A stretch of 64,000 nt of DNA from an uncultured Desulfobacterales bacterium (GCA_937915545.1 CALGIJ010000011.1:203596-267595); one strand, 5' to 3'; shown: positions 17,166 through 25,531, counted from the stretch's first letter. The notes: generated by a model from the sequence alone, not told the origin. Numbers and translations: made by a program.

Positions 17166-17669
17166 ATGAAAGAAAAAACGGACCTCAGTGCCAGCCTTGA
17201 AGACTACATTGAGGCGATCTATCATATAATCGGCGTGAAACTGGTGGCGCGCAGCAAGGAAATCGCCGCCCGCCTCAATGTCAGCCGCGCCTCGGTAACC
17301 GAAGCACTGCGAGCCCTGTCGAGAAAGGGGCTGATCAACTACGCCCCCTACGAGGCCATCACCCTCACCGATGAGGGGCGGGCGATCGCCGAAGACGTCA
17401 TTTTCCGCCACGAGGCGCTCAAGGCCTTCTTCATCAAGGTGCTTTCCATCGACGACCAGCTGGCCGAGGAAGGAGCCTGCCGTATCGAGCACACCGCACC
17501 CCCGGAGATCATCGCACGCATGATCAGCTTCACCGAGTTCATGCAGGTCTGCCCCCGCGGTGGCGAGGAAATGCTCAAGGGATTTGCCGAATTCTGTACC
17601 CAGGGGCAGCGTAAAAGCCACTGTAATGCCTGTCTGTCCGGCCTCGACACGGAGAATATTGCCAAATAA
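17166..17669 (+). CDS. DtxR/MntR-family metal-dependent transcriptional repressor
   Basis: 167 residues. The N-terminal winged helix is typical: LEDYIEAIYHI at 11-21, then ARSKEIAARLNVSRASVTEAL (recognition helix near 45) and LSRKGLINYAPY. The dimerization and metal-binding domain follows, with RHEALKAFFIKVL and EGACRIEHTAPPEII (Cys and His ligands near 103-108). Unlike long DtxR it has no SH3-like C-terminal domain but ends in a Cys-rich tail (CNACL). Such regulators respond to Fe(II) or Mn(II). Which metal and targets cannot be told; no transporter gene is adjacent. It is convergent with the SelW gene. Confidence 0.88.
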   Translation: MKEKTDLSASLEDYIEAIYHIIGVKLVARSKEIAARLNVSRASVTEALRALSRKGLINYAPYEAITLTDEGRAIAEDVIFRHEALKAFFIKVLSIDDQLAEEGACRIEHTAPPEIIARMISFTEFMQVCPRGGEEMLKGFAEFCTQGQRKSHCNACLSGLDTENIAK

Positions 17670-17711
17670 TCCGAGACGTCGGATCACCACCCTCGGGGAA
17701 CCTTCCCCGAG
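17670..17711. terminator. Two short hairpins between convergent genes
   Basis: TCCGA-GACG-TCGGA (17670-17683) directly follows the DtxR-family stop, and CTCGGGGAA-CC-TTCCCCGAG (17692-17711) follows nine bases later. Both are perfect inverted repeats in the convergent intergenic space. Neither has a clear T-tract, so a terminator role is only suggested by position. Confidence 0.4.
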
Positions 17712-17777
17712 CCGCACAGTTGGCGAAAAGGCAAGCGGGTGGAGATTTCAGTTCTGCAACCAACCCGTTCCTCCAAG

Positions 17778-18002
17778 TCAGGCACCCTTGCGCAGCAAGT
17801 TAGCAACTTCCCCCTCTTCCGGAAAACGCCCGAGCTTCTTTTTGGAGAAGACGGTCCTGCCGTCCACCACCACCTCGAACACTCCTCCCGACGACGCAAG
17901 CAGTTCAACCTCGGCAGCAAAGCTCTGCCGCAGTTCGTCCCCCAGACTGGAGGCACGGGGCAGATAGTTTCACTTGGTGCAATATTCTATAGATATCTTC
18001 AT
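17778..18002 (-). CDS. SelW-like (Rdx family) selenoprotein with in-frame TGA for selenocysteine
   Basis: A 74-residue thioredoxin-like redox protein of the SelT/SelW/SelH family. From ATG at 18002 (AAGGA seven bases upstream) the frame reads MKISIEYCTK, then TGA at 17970-17972 (codon 11), then NYLPRASSLGDEL and onward to a TGA stop at 17778-17780 with no other stop. Reading the internal TGA as Sec gives the family's CxxU redox motif (C-T-K-U) at the right place after the first beta strand. The rest fits too, with GGVFEVVVDGRTVFSKK and LGRFPEEGEV. A possible SECIS stem (CCCC/GGGG, 17957-17960 with 17940-17943) lies about ten bases after the UGA. The gene would be missed or truncated by a standard gene caller. 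It implies that the genome has selA, selB, selC and selD. Confidence 0.9.
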
Positions 18003-18113
18003 CGGCAATCCTTATTGAGATAGGAGAATCAGGTTGCCGGCCCGAAGGCCGGCCGGCGACGCCCTTTACTGTAGCCATGTATTCTAGCATATCAATATTA
18101 CGACAGGCAAATC

Positions 18114-19301
18114 ATGTCAGCCAGCGCCAGCGACCCTCTTTTTAACCAGCTGCGGGCCTTGAACGACCGGGAGCACCTGCTGCACAGTCCGGCCGCCACC
18201 CCTTCGGCGGCCGGAATACGCCGCCGCAGCGAAGAAAAGTCCGCCTACCGGCAGAACTTCGCTCTCGATGCCGACCGCATCCTCCACTCGCGCGCCTACA
18301 GCCGCTATATCGACAAGACCCAGGTCTTCTCACTGGTCAGCAATGATCATATCACCCATCGCGTCCTCCACGTGCAGCTGGTATCGCGAATCGCCCGTAC
18401 CATCGGCCGCTTTCTGCATCTCAACGAGGATCTCATCGAGGCCATCAGTCTCGGCCACGATATCGGCCACCCGCCCTTCGGCCACGATGGGGAAAGGATA
18501 CTCGCCGAACTGTGCAGGGAGCACGATCTGCCACCCTTCCAGCATAACGTGCAGTCGGTGCGCTTTCTCGATACCCTGGAGCGCGATGGCCGAGGCTGGA
18601 ACCTGACCCTGCAGGTGCTCGACGGCATCCTCTGCCACGACGGCGAAAGCAGCCTGACCGATCTCCGCCCCGCCCCCATCGCCACCTGGGAGGAGTTCGA
18701 CCAGCGTCTCGCCGCCAAGAAGCTCGACCCGAAAAGCCTGCCCATACCTTCCACCCTGGAAGGATGCGTTGTCCGCCTCGCCGACACCGTCGCTTATATC
18801 GGCAGGGATATCGAAGATGCCATCCGCCTGGGCCTGATCTCACGCCGCGACCTGCCTGAGACCTGCCGCAAGCAGCTGGGGGACAGCAACGGGACCATCG
18901 TCTACACCCTGGTCACCGACCTTATCGCCAATAGCGAGTCGGCAGGCAGTAGCGTGGCGCGGGTCGGTTTCAGCGCCGCCATCGCCACCAGCCTGCTGGA
19001 GCTGAAGGCCTTCAACTACGACAAGATCTACCTCGCCCCGGAGACCAAGCATAACCTGCCGCTCATTCGCAGCTGCTATCGCCGCCTCTTCGACCATTAT
19101 CTGGCGGCGCTACGCGCCAATGGCGGCCGTGCCGCAGACGGTAGCGAAGGCCTCGGCGAGGCGATAGACGAGGAGCACCGCAACCCGGCGGCGCGAGTGC
19201 GCGACTATCTGGCCGGCATGACCGACGACTTCTTCCTCAGGCAGGCGGAAGGCATCGGCTGCACGGTTCCGGAAAAGCAGGTGCTGCCAAGGCGGCCCTA
19301 G
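18114..19301 (+). CDS. dGTPase-like deoxyguanosinetriphosphate triphosphohydrolase
   Basis: 395 residues, HD superfamily. It has SRYIDKTQVFSLVSNDHITHRVLH (His near 81) and the key motif SLGHDIGHPPFGHDGE near residue 120, matching the HD metal site of dGTPases. HNVQSVRFLD and ILCHDGE follow, and VVRLADTVAYIGRDIEDAIRLG near 225 carries the last Asp ligand. The enzyme splits dGTP (or other dNTPs) to the nucleoside and tripolyphosphate, controlling dNTP pools. It stands alone between the selenoprotein gene and tRNA-Arg. Confidence 0.9.
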   Translation: MSASASDPLFNQLRALNDREHLLHSPAATPSAAGIRRRSEEKSAYRQNFALDADRILHSRAYSRYIDKTQVFSLVSNDHITHRVLHVQLVSRIARTIGRFLHLNEDLIEAISLGHDIGHPPFGHDGERILAELCREHDLPPFQHNVQSVRFLDTLERDGRGWNLTLQVLDGILCHDGESSLTDLRPAPIATWEEFDQRLAAKKLDPKSLPIPSTLEGCVVRLADTVAYIGRDIEDAIRLGLISRRDLPETCRKQLGDSNGTIVYTLVTDLIANSESAGSSVARVGFSAAIATSLLELKAFNYDKIYLAPETKHNLPLIRSCYRRLFDHYLAALRANGGRAADGSEGLGEAIDEEHRNPAARVRDYLAGMTDDFFLRQAEGIGCTVPEKQVLPRRP

Positions 19302-19560
19302 CGGCAGCCCCGCGCCCTGCCACGGCCCGACATTCCCATTGACCCCCACCCCCGATCATGGTATCCATTGCCCACGACTGGCCGCGCCAGTGGCCATTAT
19401 CAATCTGGGCAGTTCCTGGCATATCGTCGTTTAGTTGTGGGCGCCCGCAGTTGTTGCCACAAACCCTCTTTCCGAGCTAGGCAGTGAACCTGCAATGCAA
19501 AGTTGTCGAGAGAATTCTCGCAGCGGAAAAGAGGCAGCCCACAGAAAATTCTGCACACAA

Positions 19561-19637
19561 GCACCCGTAGCTCAGCTGGATAGAGCACCGGACTTCGAAT
19601 CCGGGTGTCGGGGGTTCGAATCCCTCCGGGTGTACCA
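19561..19637 (+). tRNA. tRNA-Arg (anticodon TCG)
   Basis: 77 nt with encoded CCA. The acceptor stem GCACCCG/CGGGTGT (one G-U pair), D-arm with GCTCAGCTGGATAGAGC, anticodon stem CCGGA/TCCGG with loop CTTCGAA (anticodon TCG, reads CGA), variable region GTGTC and T-arm GGGGGTTCGAATCCCTC all fold. A terminator follows 10 bp downstream. Confidence 0.97.
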
Positions 19638-19646
19638 GTAGCACAA

Positions 19647-19686
19647 GGGGATAGCCAGACTACTCAACTGGTTATCCCTTTTTTTT
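19647..19686 (+). terminator. Rho-independent terminator after tRNA-Arg
   Basis: GGGATAGCCAG / CTGGTTATCCC (one G-U pair, nine-base loop) followed by a run of eight T (19679-19686). Confidence 0.92.
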
Positions 19687-20152
19687 GTCGGTGCCGAACC
19701 TTGGCATCTCACTCTTCAGTTAATTCTTAATTTTCCTTGAAATGAACCCACAATAGAGCAGCAAAATGACTGACTTTTTAATGATGTGTCAATAATAGTT
19801 TTCGGGCAAAATTGCGGTTTGAACACACTCCCTGATGACTGACTTAAGCATCATGAGGCCTCCGACATGTTATGCCGGATACTCCCTGAACACGGACAAC
19901 TCATCGATTACGGTCATGACCAGGAGCCCCCACGCCACGCTGCTTCTCAGCAAAAAGCTCACCTTGATACCCTCAGGCACACGGAGGGCCGATCAAAGGC
20001 AGCAGTGGACGCGCAGCAAAGCACATCTTGACACCGACAAATCCGCTGCAAATTTCCATGAGGGATGAAACAGCAGGTAGATGGAGCATGATGATCTGAA
20101 AACATCGACATGCGATTTGCTCCTATCGTCCATCACAGAAGTATTCTACGCA
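19687..20152. other. AT-richer gap downstream of tRNA-Arg
   Basis: No convincing gene. One 77-codon frame at 19835-20068 lacks a ribosome-binding site and any recognisable motif. Base composition is visibly richer in A/T than the flanking housekeeping genes. I looked for a second copy of the tRNA 3' end as an att site and found none in the window. Confidence 0.5.
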
Positions 20153-20893
20153 TCAAGGGGCGGATTCAATGCGGATATAGTCAACCACTGCTTTCGCTGA
20201 CTCTTGTGTGTTGTCGGAGTCACACATAATTGCCAGGCTGGCGAGAGCTGGAGGGTCTTGTCCAAATGCCATCTTGTAATCATCAAGTATATTCACTGAA
20301 TATTCTTGCCACGTGTTCACCTGAGCCGACCCTGAACTGACGGGAATCATGCGAGCCTCAGAGGCATAGGCATTGACAATGAAAGGCTTAGTCGTTTCTC
20401 TGTTATCCCATATATAGCTAATTGAGCTATCTGGGGGAAACTGCCCATGTACCAATTTTGCAAATTCATATTTGATCCGTTTTGAAGCGGATGCTTTTTC
20501 CGGGTCGTAGCTGAACAACACATAAAGGCGGGCAGGATAATCGTCCCCGTCCTTTGTCGCACTGTCACCTTGGCGATAGACATTGGATACTTTCCACCGC
20601 CACTTAAGAAATGAATATTCATACACGTTAAATGTTTTTTGCCACAACAGGCCAGATGCCGAGTTATCACTCTCCATAAGCAAGCAAGTTTTATCGCCGC
20701 AGGGTTGGATGGTATAGGATGAATGGCGTTTAATATTGGGAAAGGTCATTGGCTGCCAGTCGTCTAGCGTTACAAATCTTTCATCGAGAAAAGTCGTGTT
20801 CGCGGCGAGACCAGAGTGCCCTGGGAAAATCATGGCCAACAATAGCGCGAGACAGTCTTGTTTCATCCTCTCGGGCAATTGATCATCGTTCAT
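20153..20893 (-). CDS. DUF3047-type exported protein
   Basis: About 246 residues. The core matches DUF3047 proteins: LKWRWKVSNVYRQGD near 95, DGDDYPARLYVLFSYD near 117, FAKLVHGQFPPDSSISYIW and the C-terminal IMCDSDNTQESAKAVVDYI. The N-terminus has a hydrophobic signal-like stretch (CLALLLAMIFPGHSGLAA), so export is expected. The biochemical role is unknown; the fold is probably a beta-sandwich. The ATG at 20893 overlaps the stop of the upstream ORF (CTATGA); an alternative ATG at 20866 has GAGAGG abutting it. It is AT-richer than the window average and isolated next to tRNA-Arg, suggesting acquisition by transfer. Confidence 0.75.
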   Translation of the reverse strand: MNDDQLPERMKQDCLALLLAMIFPGHSGLAANTTFLDERFVTLDDWQPMTFPNIKRHSSYTIQPCGDKTCLLMESDNSASGLLWQKTFNVYEYSFLKWRWKVSNVYRQGDSATKDGDDYPARLYVLFSYDPEKASASKRIKYEFAKLVHGQFPPDSSISYIWDNRETTKPFIVNAYASEARMIPVSSGSAQVNTWQEYSVNILDDYKMAFGQDPPALASLAIMCDSDNTQESAKAVVDYIRIESAP

Positions 20894-21219
20894 AGACGCC
20901 ACCCATTGAATCGAAGATATTGAGCAAAATTATTTAGATCCGAGTTCGTTCTATTCCATGGTTGAGACTTGGATAAAAAGGATTGCCACTTTCCACCGAA
21001 TCTCCGAATTCTTTGTCCATGCCAATAAACATATCCAGGCTGACAATTCCGAGCAGCAATGTCTCCTAAGGCTTGATCGCGCCCTTGACGTGTCCAGCCA
21101 ATGGCCAATCCAAGAGAAGGAAGACCTGTTCGCCCTACATGACTGAATCTGGGAATTTTGCGCCCCGTGAGCAGCTTGTCTGGGGACGTGTTTTGGACAA
21201 CGCTGAGCGCAGCATTCAT
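20890..21219 (-). CDS. Unrecognised ORF, possibly a decayed gene, coupled to the DUF3047 gene
   Basis: A 109-codon frame whose stop overlaps the DUF3047 start (CTATGA), the only sign that it is real. It shows no family I recognise and no good ribosome-binding site. A second minus-strand frame (20951-21343) overlaps it in another phase and begins with a signal-like stretch (NLLAVLLCLQAIGNSL). The two together may be one frameshifted gene starting near 21343. Nothing else is visible in 20903-21349. Confidence 0.25.
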   Translation of the reverse strand: MNAALSVVQNTSPDKLLTGRKIPRFSHVGRTGLPSLGLAIGWTRQGRDQALGDIAARNCQPGYVYWHGQRIRRFGGKWQSFLSKSQPWNRTNSDLNNFAQYLRFNGWRL

Positions 21220-21349
21220 CGAGAGGGAAGACGACTTTTGGCACCCTACGAATCACCTCCGACGCCTTCATCCGCTTCAAAGAATTGCCAATCGCCTGCA
21301 GACATAGAAGAACAGCGAGTAAGTTCTCCCGCCAACCTTTCACCTCATA

Positions 21350-22117
21350 TCACATCGAGGGGCCAGCGCTGACACACAGCCTCACATGGCTATAGTGAGA
21401 TAAGAGCCCTCCCAGGTCTTCTCGCCGCACCGCTTGCCCTGCCAAGAATACCCCCCTTATTCTGCTCCACAGTTCCTCTCGCTTCTCCAGGAAGGAGACC
21501 ACGACTGAGGAAAGCATCACCGCCCCCAGACCGAGAATGAGTTCTCCTTTGTCACGGGCAATGGCGTTGAACAGCTTGAGCGTGACGGTGAGCGGCCCCT
21601 GCCCCACCTTCCTGCCGGGACCCTCTGTTATTGTGGCAGTACGCAGGGAAGCATGGCGACCACCTTTGCGGAAGATCGCCCCGGCCAAGCCCGGCATGGC
21701 GGCGGAGAGCGCCACCAGCGGATGCTCTCCACAAAGTGGTATGTGGAGATCGTCCACCGCGGTGCCATTGAGAAAGATGGTCTGCACCGCCTCGGCAAGA
21801 TACTCCTCGGAAAATCCCGGGCAGCTGACAAGGAACTTGCCAAGCGGAGTATTGGCCTGAGTGACGACGTCCATCCCGTACTGCAGAATCGACGTGAACA
21901 ACGAGAGGCTCTCAGCCCTCACCACAAGTTTCAGTTCCGGGCAGATATCGGCGGATGATCGCAGCCCCTCAACATCGTTCAGCTTTTCCATGAATATCTC
22001 GCAGACAGAGAAAGGTTCCTCGATGATGAACGTGGCCGACCCGGAAAACGACACCAGGAGGGAGGCCCGCTCCGCTCTCTGGTGGCCCGCAGCAGTCTCG
22101 TTCCATGCAATTATCAA
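21350..22117 (-). CDS. Conserved-looking protein of unknown function divergent from the AOR operon
   Basis: Up to 255 residues. There is no catalytic motif I recognise. The N-terminal part begins LLVSFSGSATFIIEEPF; the middle has LGKFLVSCPGFSEEYLAEAV and LCGEHPLVALSAAMPGLAGA; a hydrophobic C-terminal stretch (ELILGLGAVMLSSVVVSFL) could be a membrane segment. The start is uncertain: the longest version uses TTG at 22117, and an ATG at 21991 is possible. The gene is transcribed away from the tungsten enzyme gene across a shared 200-bp promoter region, so a role in tungstate or pterin handling or aldehyde metabolism is conceivable, but that is context only. Confidence 0.6.
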   Translation of the reverse strand: MIIAWNETAAGHQRAERASLLVSFSGSATFIIEEPFSVCEIFMEKLNDVEGLRSSADICPELKLVVRAESLSLFTSILQYGMDVVTQANTPLGKFLVSCPGFSEEYLAEAVQTIFLNGTAVDDLHIPLCGEHPLVALSAAMPGLAGAIFRKGGRHASLRTATITEGPGRKVGQGPLTVTLKLFNAIARDKGELILGLGAVMLSSVVVSFLEKREELWSRIRGVFLAGQAVRREDLGGLLSHYSHVRLCVSAGPSM

Positions 22118-22173
22118 ACCACATACAAATTTTAAGCCACTTTAATCTCAATACTTACCAATTCCGACAATTA

Positions 22174-22202
22174 TTGACAAATGAGAATAACTACGATACC
22201 AT
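22174..22202 (+). promoter_or_regulatory. Sigma-70-type promoter of the AOR operon
   Basis: A perfect TTGACA (22174-22179), a 17-bp spacer and TACCAT (22197-22202), about 110 bp upstream of the AOR start. Confidence 0.65.
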
Positions 22203-22314
22203 TCAAACACTTGCTTGATTCCATATGCTCCGCACCGAATTTCCCGTCCACCGCTCTGCAATCACAGTTCTTTTTTCAATCTTTCAGCAGTTTGAACCCC
22301 AGGGAGGTAATTAT

Positions 22315-24045
22315 ATGGCTGATAAAATCTTCCGTGTAAACATGTCGGACCTAAGTACCAAAGTCGAACCCGTCCCCGCCGCGTGGCTGGGACTCGGTGG
22401 CCGCGGTCTGACCTCGACCGTCGTCGCCACCGAGGTCATCCCCACCTGTCAGCCCCTAGGTCGACACAACAAACTCGTCATCGCCCCCGGATTGCTCTCC
22501 GGCACCCCAGCCGCCAACTCAGGCCGCCTCTCCTGCGGGGCCAAGAGCCCGCTGACCGGAACCATCAAAGAAGCCAATGCCGGTGGCACCTCCGCCCAGA
22601 TGCTGGCCAAGCTTGGCGTCAAAGCCCTGATTGTCGAGGGCAAGCCGCAGGATGAGTCCAAGTGGTATTCCCTGCACGTGACACGTGACGGGGTAACGAT
22701 CAGCGAGGAGACCGAGGTAATCGGCCTGGGCAATTTCGCCACCGTCAAGGTCCTCAACCAGCGACTCGGCGAGAAGGTCGGCGTCATCACCATCGGCCCC
22801 GCCGGGGAGATGCGCATGAGCGCCGCCAATATCTCCATCAAAGACCCCGACAGCCACCTGCGCTCCAGCGGCCGTGGCGGGCTTGGCGCGGTGATGGGCT
22901 CGAAAAAGGTCAAGTTCATCTCCATCGAGCATACCAGCGAACAGGTTCAACTCGCCGACCCTGAGGCCTTCAAGACCGCCAACCGCCTCTTTGCCAAGGC
23001 CCTGGTCGACAACCCCATCAGCAAGGCCCTGGCCCAGTACGGCACCAACGTCCTGGTCAACATCATCAACGAATCGGGCGGCCTGCCGACGCAGAACTTC
23101 ACCAAGGGGCAGTTTGCAGGACACGAAGCCATCTCGGGCGAGACCATGCACGACACCATCGTCGCCCGCGGCGGCAAGCCGAAACATAACTGCCACCAGG
23201 GTTGCGTCATCCAGTGTTCGCAGGTATACAACGACCTCAAGGGCAACTATAAAACGTCCGGCTTCGAGTACGAGACCATCTGGGCCCTGGGCGCCGACTG
23301 CTGCATCGACAACCTCGACCACCTGGCCGAGGCCGACAGCCTCATGGACGATATCGGTCTCGACTCCATCGAAACCCCGGTTGCCTTCGGGGTGGCCATG
23401 GAAGCGGGCGTGCTTAAGTTCGGCGACGGCGCCGAACTCTGCCGCATCCTCAGAGACGAGGTGGCCAAGGGCACCCCCCTCGGGCGGATCATCGGTAACG
23501 GTGCGGCCTCGGTGGGCAGGGTTTTCGGTGTTACCCGGGTCCCGGTGGTCAAGGGCCAGGCCATTCCCGCCTACGACCCCCGTGCGATCAAGGGCATCGG
23601 CATCACCTACGCCACCTCCACCCAGGGCGCCGACCATACCATGGGCTATACCATCGCCACCAACATCCTCGGGGTGGGCGGCAAGCTCGACCCGCTGAGC
23701 AAGGAAGGCCAGGTGGAGCTCTCCCGCAACCTGCAGATCGCTACAGCTGCCATCGATTCGACCGGCATGTGCCTGTTCATCGCCTTCGCCGCCCTCGACG
23801 ACGCAACCTGCCTGCCGGCCCTGATCGACATGATCAACGCCCGCTTCGGGATCAGCCTGACCGCCGACGACGTGACCAACCTCGGCAAGACCATCCTGAA
23901 AACCGAGCACGGCTTCAACCTGGCCGCAGGCTTCAGCAACAAGGATGACCGACTGCCGGAGTTCTTCGCCGAGGAGCCCATTGCCCCTCACAACGTGGTC
24001 TGGGATATCAGCGACGCTGCCATCGACTCGTTCTGGGATTTTTAA
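22315..24045 (+). CDS. aor: Tungsten-dependent aldehyde:ferredoxin oxidoreductase
   Basis: 576 residues. AOR oxidises aldehydes to carboxylates, or the reverse, with ferredoxin as partner and a bis-pterin tungsten cofactor. The N-terminal domain shows AWLGLGGRGLTS, APGLLSGTPAANSGRLSCGAKSPLTG-type residues (about 55-85) and HLRSSGRGGLGAVMGSKKVK near 183. The [4Fe-4S] ligands appear as CHQGCVIQC near 291-299 plus a distal Cys in STGMCLF near 488. The EYETIWALGADC segment near 320 is typical. The ATG at 22315 has GGGAGGT upstream; the frame itself extends 90 bp further. A MoaD-like gene follows by 21 bp, consistent with pterin synthesis for this enzyme. Confidence 0.95.
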   Translation: MADKIFRVNMSDLSTKVEPVPAAWLGLGGRGLTSTVVATEVIPTCQPLGRHNKLVIAPGLLSGTPAANSGRLSCGAKSPLTGTIKEANAGGTSAQMLAKLGVKALIVEGKPQDESKWYSLHVTRDGVTISEETEVIGLGNFATVKVLNQRLGEKVGVITIGPAGEMRMSAANISIKDPDSHLRSSGRGGLGAVMGSKKVKFISIEHTSEQVQLADPEAFKTANRLFAKALVDNPISKALAQYGTNVLVNIINESGGLPTQNFTKGQFAGHEAISGETMHDTIVARGGKPKHNCHQGCVIQCSQVYNDLKGNYKTSGFEYETIWALGADCCIDNLDHLAEADSLMDDIGLDSIETPVAFGVAMEAGVLKFGDGAELCRILRDEVAKGTPLGRIIGNGAASVGRVFGVTRVPVVKGQAIPAYDPRAIKGIGITYATSTQGADHTMGYTIATNILGVGGKLDPLSKEGQVELSRNLQIATAAIDSTGMCLFIAFAALDDATCLPALIDMINARFGISLTADDVTNLGKTILKTEHGFNLAAGFSNKDDRLPEFFAEEPIAPHNVVWDISDAAIDSFWDF

Positions 24046-24066
24046 TCAGGAGAATATCTCGCACCT

Positions 24067-24291
24067 ATGCGCCTTACGGTCAAACTCTTCGCGTACTTCC
24101 GCGACAACCGCTTCAAACAGCGGGAGATGGATTTTCCAGAGGGGACACGCGTCGAGGATATCATTCTTTCTTTGGGGATAAACCTGGAGGAGGTCGGGGT
24201 GACGATGATCAACTCACGGCATTGCGAGCTCTCCCAGGTCCCGAAAGACCATGACCAGTTGGCCATCTTCCCTGCCATCGGCGGCGGTTGA
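24067..24291 (+). CDS. MoaD/ThiS-family sulfur-carrier protein
   Basis: 74 residues, ubiquitin-like. It begins MRLTVKLFAYFRDN, has a central VTMINSRHCELSQV and ends IFPAIGGG. The C-terminal Gly-Gly is the residue that is adenylated and thiocarboxylated. In this setting it most likely delivers sulfur to the dithiolene of the tungstopterin used by AOR; MoaD-like partners of AOR operons are known. The E1-like gene on the opposite strand 130 bp downstream is its likely activating enzyme. Confidence 0.9.
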   Translation: MRLTVKLFAYFRDNRFKQREMDFPEGTRVEDIILSLGINLEEVGVTMINSRHCELSQVPKDHDQLAIFPAIGGG

Positions 24292-24304
24292 ACGCCGCCG
24301 ATGG
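24275..24304. terminator. Perfect 12-bp hairpin at the end of the MoaD-like gene
   Basis: CCATCGGCGGCG / CGCCGCCGATGG (24275-24286 and 24293-24304) with a six-base loop. The 5' arm encodes the last Ile-Gly-Gly-Gly codons and the loop holds the TGA stop. There is no T-tract, so it may act as a pause, mRNA-stability element or weak bidirectional terminator. Confidence 0.6.
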
Positions 24305-24420
24305 CCCCACCAGAAAGAATAAAGAAGATCGTCGGCCCATAGAGACGGGCCTTCTGCAGCACACCTTGCAGCTCTTCGCGGCGGCCGGAGTCGTGAAGGA
24401 AAAAGGCAACCGCCAGCTCA

Positions 24421-25116
24421 TCAGCGGTTAAGCAGGAACTCCATATGCTTCAGGTCGACATGCAGCCAGGAATCCACCAACTCCGTCGGCTGCCCGAGGA
24501 GCAGCTTTAGCGCCTCGGCGACCTGAAGACTGGCCACAATAGCCACTGTACACGCCAGAACCGGGGGAGCAGCGCCCTGCGCGCGCTCCATCTGTCGGCG
24601 ATAGAGTCTGTCCAGCAAATCCCCTCCTGGAAGCACCACCCCCACCTGACCACACCACCCGTTCACCGCCCCATGCACCAGAGGCAGGTTCCGTTCCCCG
24701 CACAGCACGGCGAGGTCGCGGCGGGCAGGTATACTGTCAAGGCAGTCGACCACCACGTCGACGGCGAAGGCCTCTTCCGGCCGGCACGTGCGAAAATCCT
24801 CAGAAAACGAGACGACGTGGCTATGGCGATGAATGGCCGCCGCCCGCTCCATTGCCGCCTGCGCCTTGTTTTTGCCGAGGTTGGCCAGGGTGGCGTTGAG
24901 CTGGCGATTGCCGTTGGAGGGGGTGAAGACGTCGGGATCGAAACAGTGCACAGAGCCCACGCCGAGTCGGACCAGCATCTCGATGACGTGCCCGCCCAAT
25001 CCGCCGCAGCCGATCACCGCCACCCGCCCCTCCTGCAGCAGCCGCTGCTGCGCCGGGGAGATCGCGCCGATATTGCGGGAGAAGATCTCGTTATCTGCAA
25101 ATTTTGCGTCAGACAT
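24421..25116 (-). CDS. E1-like ThiF/MoeB/HesA-family adenylyltransferase
   Basis: About 231 residues. It shows NEIFSRNIGAISPAQQRLL at the N-terminus, the nucleotide site VAVIGCGGLGGHVIEMLVRLG near 32-52, CFDPDVFTPSNGNRQ near 60 and VVVDCLDSIPARRDL near 115. The middle has VHGAVNGWCGQVGVVLPGG. Family members adenylate the C-terminal Gly of ubiquitin-like sulfur carriers. It lacks the usual pair of CxxC zinc motifs of MoeB, and it is shorter. The MoaD-like protein of the adjacent AOR operon is the obvious substrate. The ATG at 25116 is chosen because homologous domains start close to it; 12 more codons lie upstream. Confidence 0.88.
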   Translation of the reverse strand: MSDAKFADNEIFSRNIGAISPAQQRLLQEGRVAVIGCGGLGGHVIEMLVRLGVGSVHCFDPDVFTPSNGNRQLNATLANLGKNKAQAAMERAAAIHRHSHVVSFSEDFRTCRPEEAFAVDVVVDCLDSIPARRDLAVLCGERNLPLVHGAVNGWCGQVGVVLPGGDLLDRLYRRQMERAQGAAPPVLACTVAIVASLQVAEALKLLLGQPTELVDSWLHVDLKHMEFLLNR

Positions 25117-25225
25117 GGCTGTTCCGAGGCTTAAGTGGGACATCAAGAACATGATTACATCCCGCTCACGACCAAGTCAATCGGCCGATGTGATTCCCTG
25201 CCAAGAGCCTGCGAGATGGGTCGAT

Positions 25226-25352
25226 GTAGCAGAGACGAGAGAAAACGCTACAGGCCAGTAGCTTTTGGCAACACCACGCAACACACTGAAATAAGATCAC
25301 TTTCATCATGTCAGCCGGCAAATGACGAGTCACCATTGTAGCAACAAGCTAC
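25226..25352. promoter_or_regulatory. Repeated GTAGC half-sites: candidate enhancer sites for the NtrC-type regulator
   Basis: Three elements share the half-site GTAGC/GCTAC: a single GTAGC at 25226-25230, GCTAC-AGGCCA-GTAGC at 25247-25262 and GTAGC-AACAA-GCTAC at 25338-25352. They lie 107-233 bp upstream of the sigma-54 promoter, the usual distance for activator binding with DNA looping. The rest of the 25117-25531 gap contains only this site cluster and the promoter. Confidence 0.5.
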
Positions 25353-25458
25353 TTTCTGGCCAGTCGGTTTGCCCACCTCGTTTTGCCCCCGCAACCGCCA
25401 GAGAACCAACCTGCTGATGTTACGAGATATTTATTAAAATTTCGCCCTTCTTTTCCTT

Positions 25459-25474
25459 TGGCACCGAGATTGCA
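25459..25474 (+). promoter_or_regulatory. Sigma-54 promoter
   Basis: TGGCAC-CGAGA-TTGCA matches the RpoN consensus (GG at -24, GC at -12, 10 bp between). Transcription should start near 25486, about 45 bp before the first Cys-rich gene. Confidence 0.9.
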
Positions 25475-25531
25475 ATAATAAGAGCAAAGACCACGCAGGC
25501 AGACTCACCCATCAACCAAAAGGAGGACGCC

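Noticed and set aside
17684..17956. A 90-codon minus-strand frame over the SelW locus
   Set aside because: It is the shifted frame of the TGA-containing selenoprotein; the product has no family features.
19561..20152. tRNA-Arg as an attachment site for an integrated element
   Set aside because: No direct repeat of the tRNA 3' end and no integrase gene within the window.
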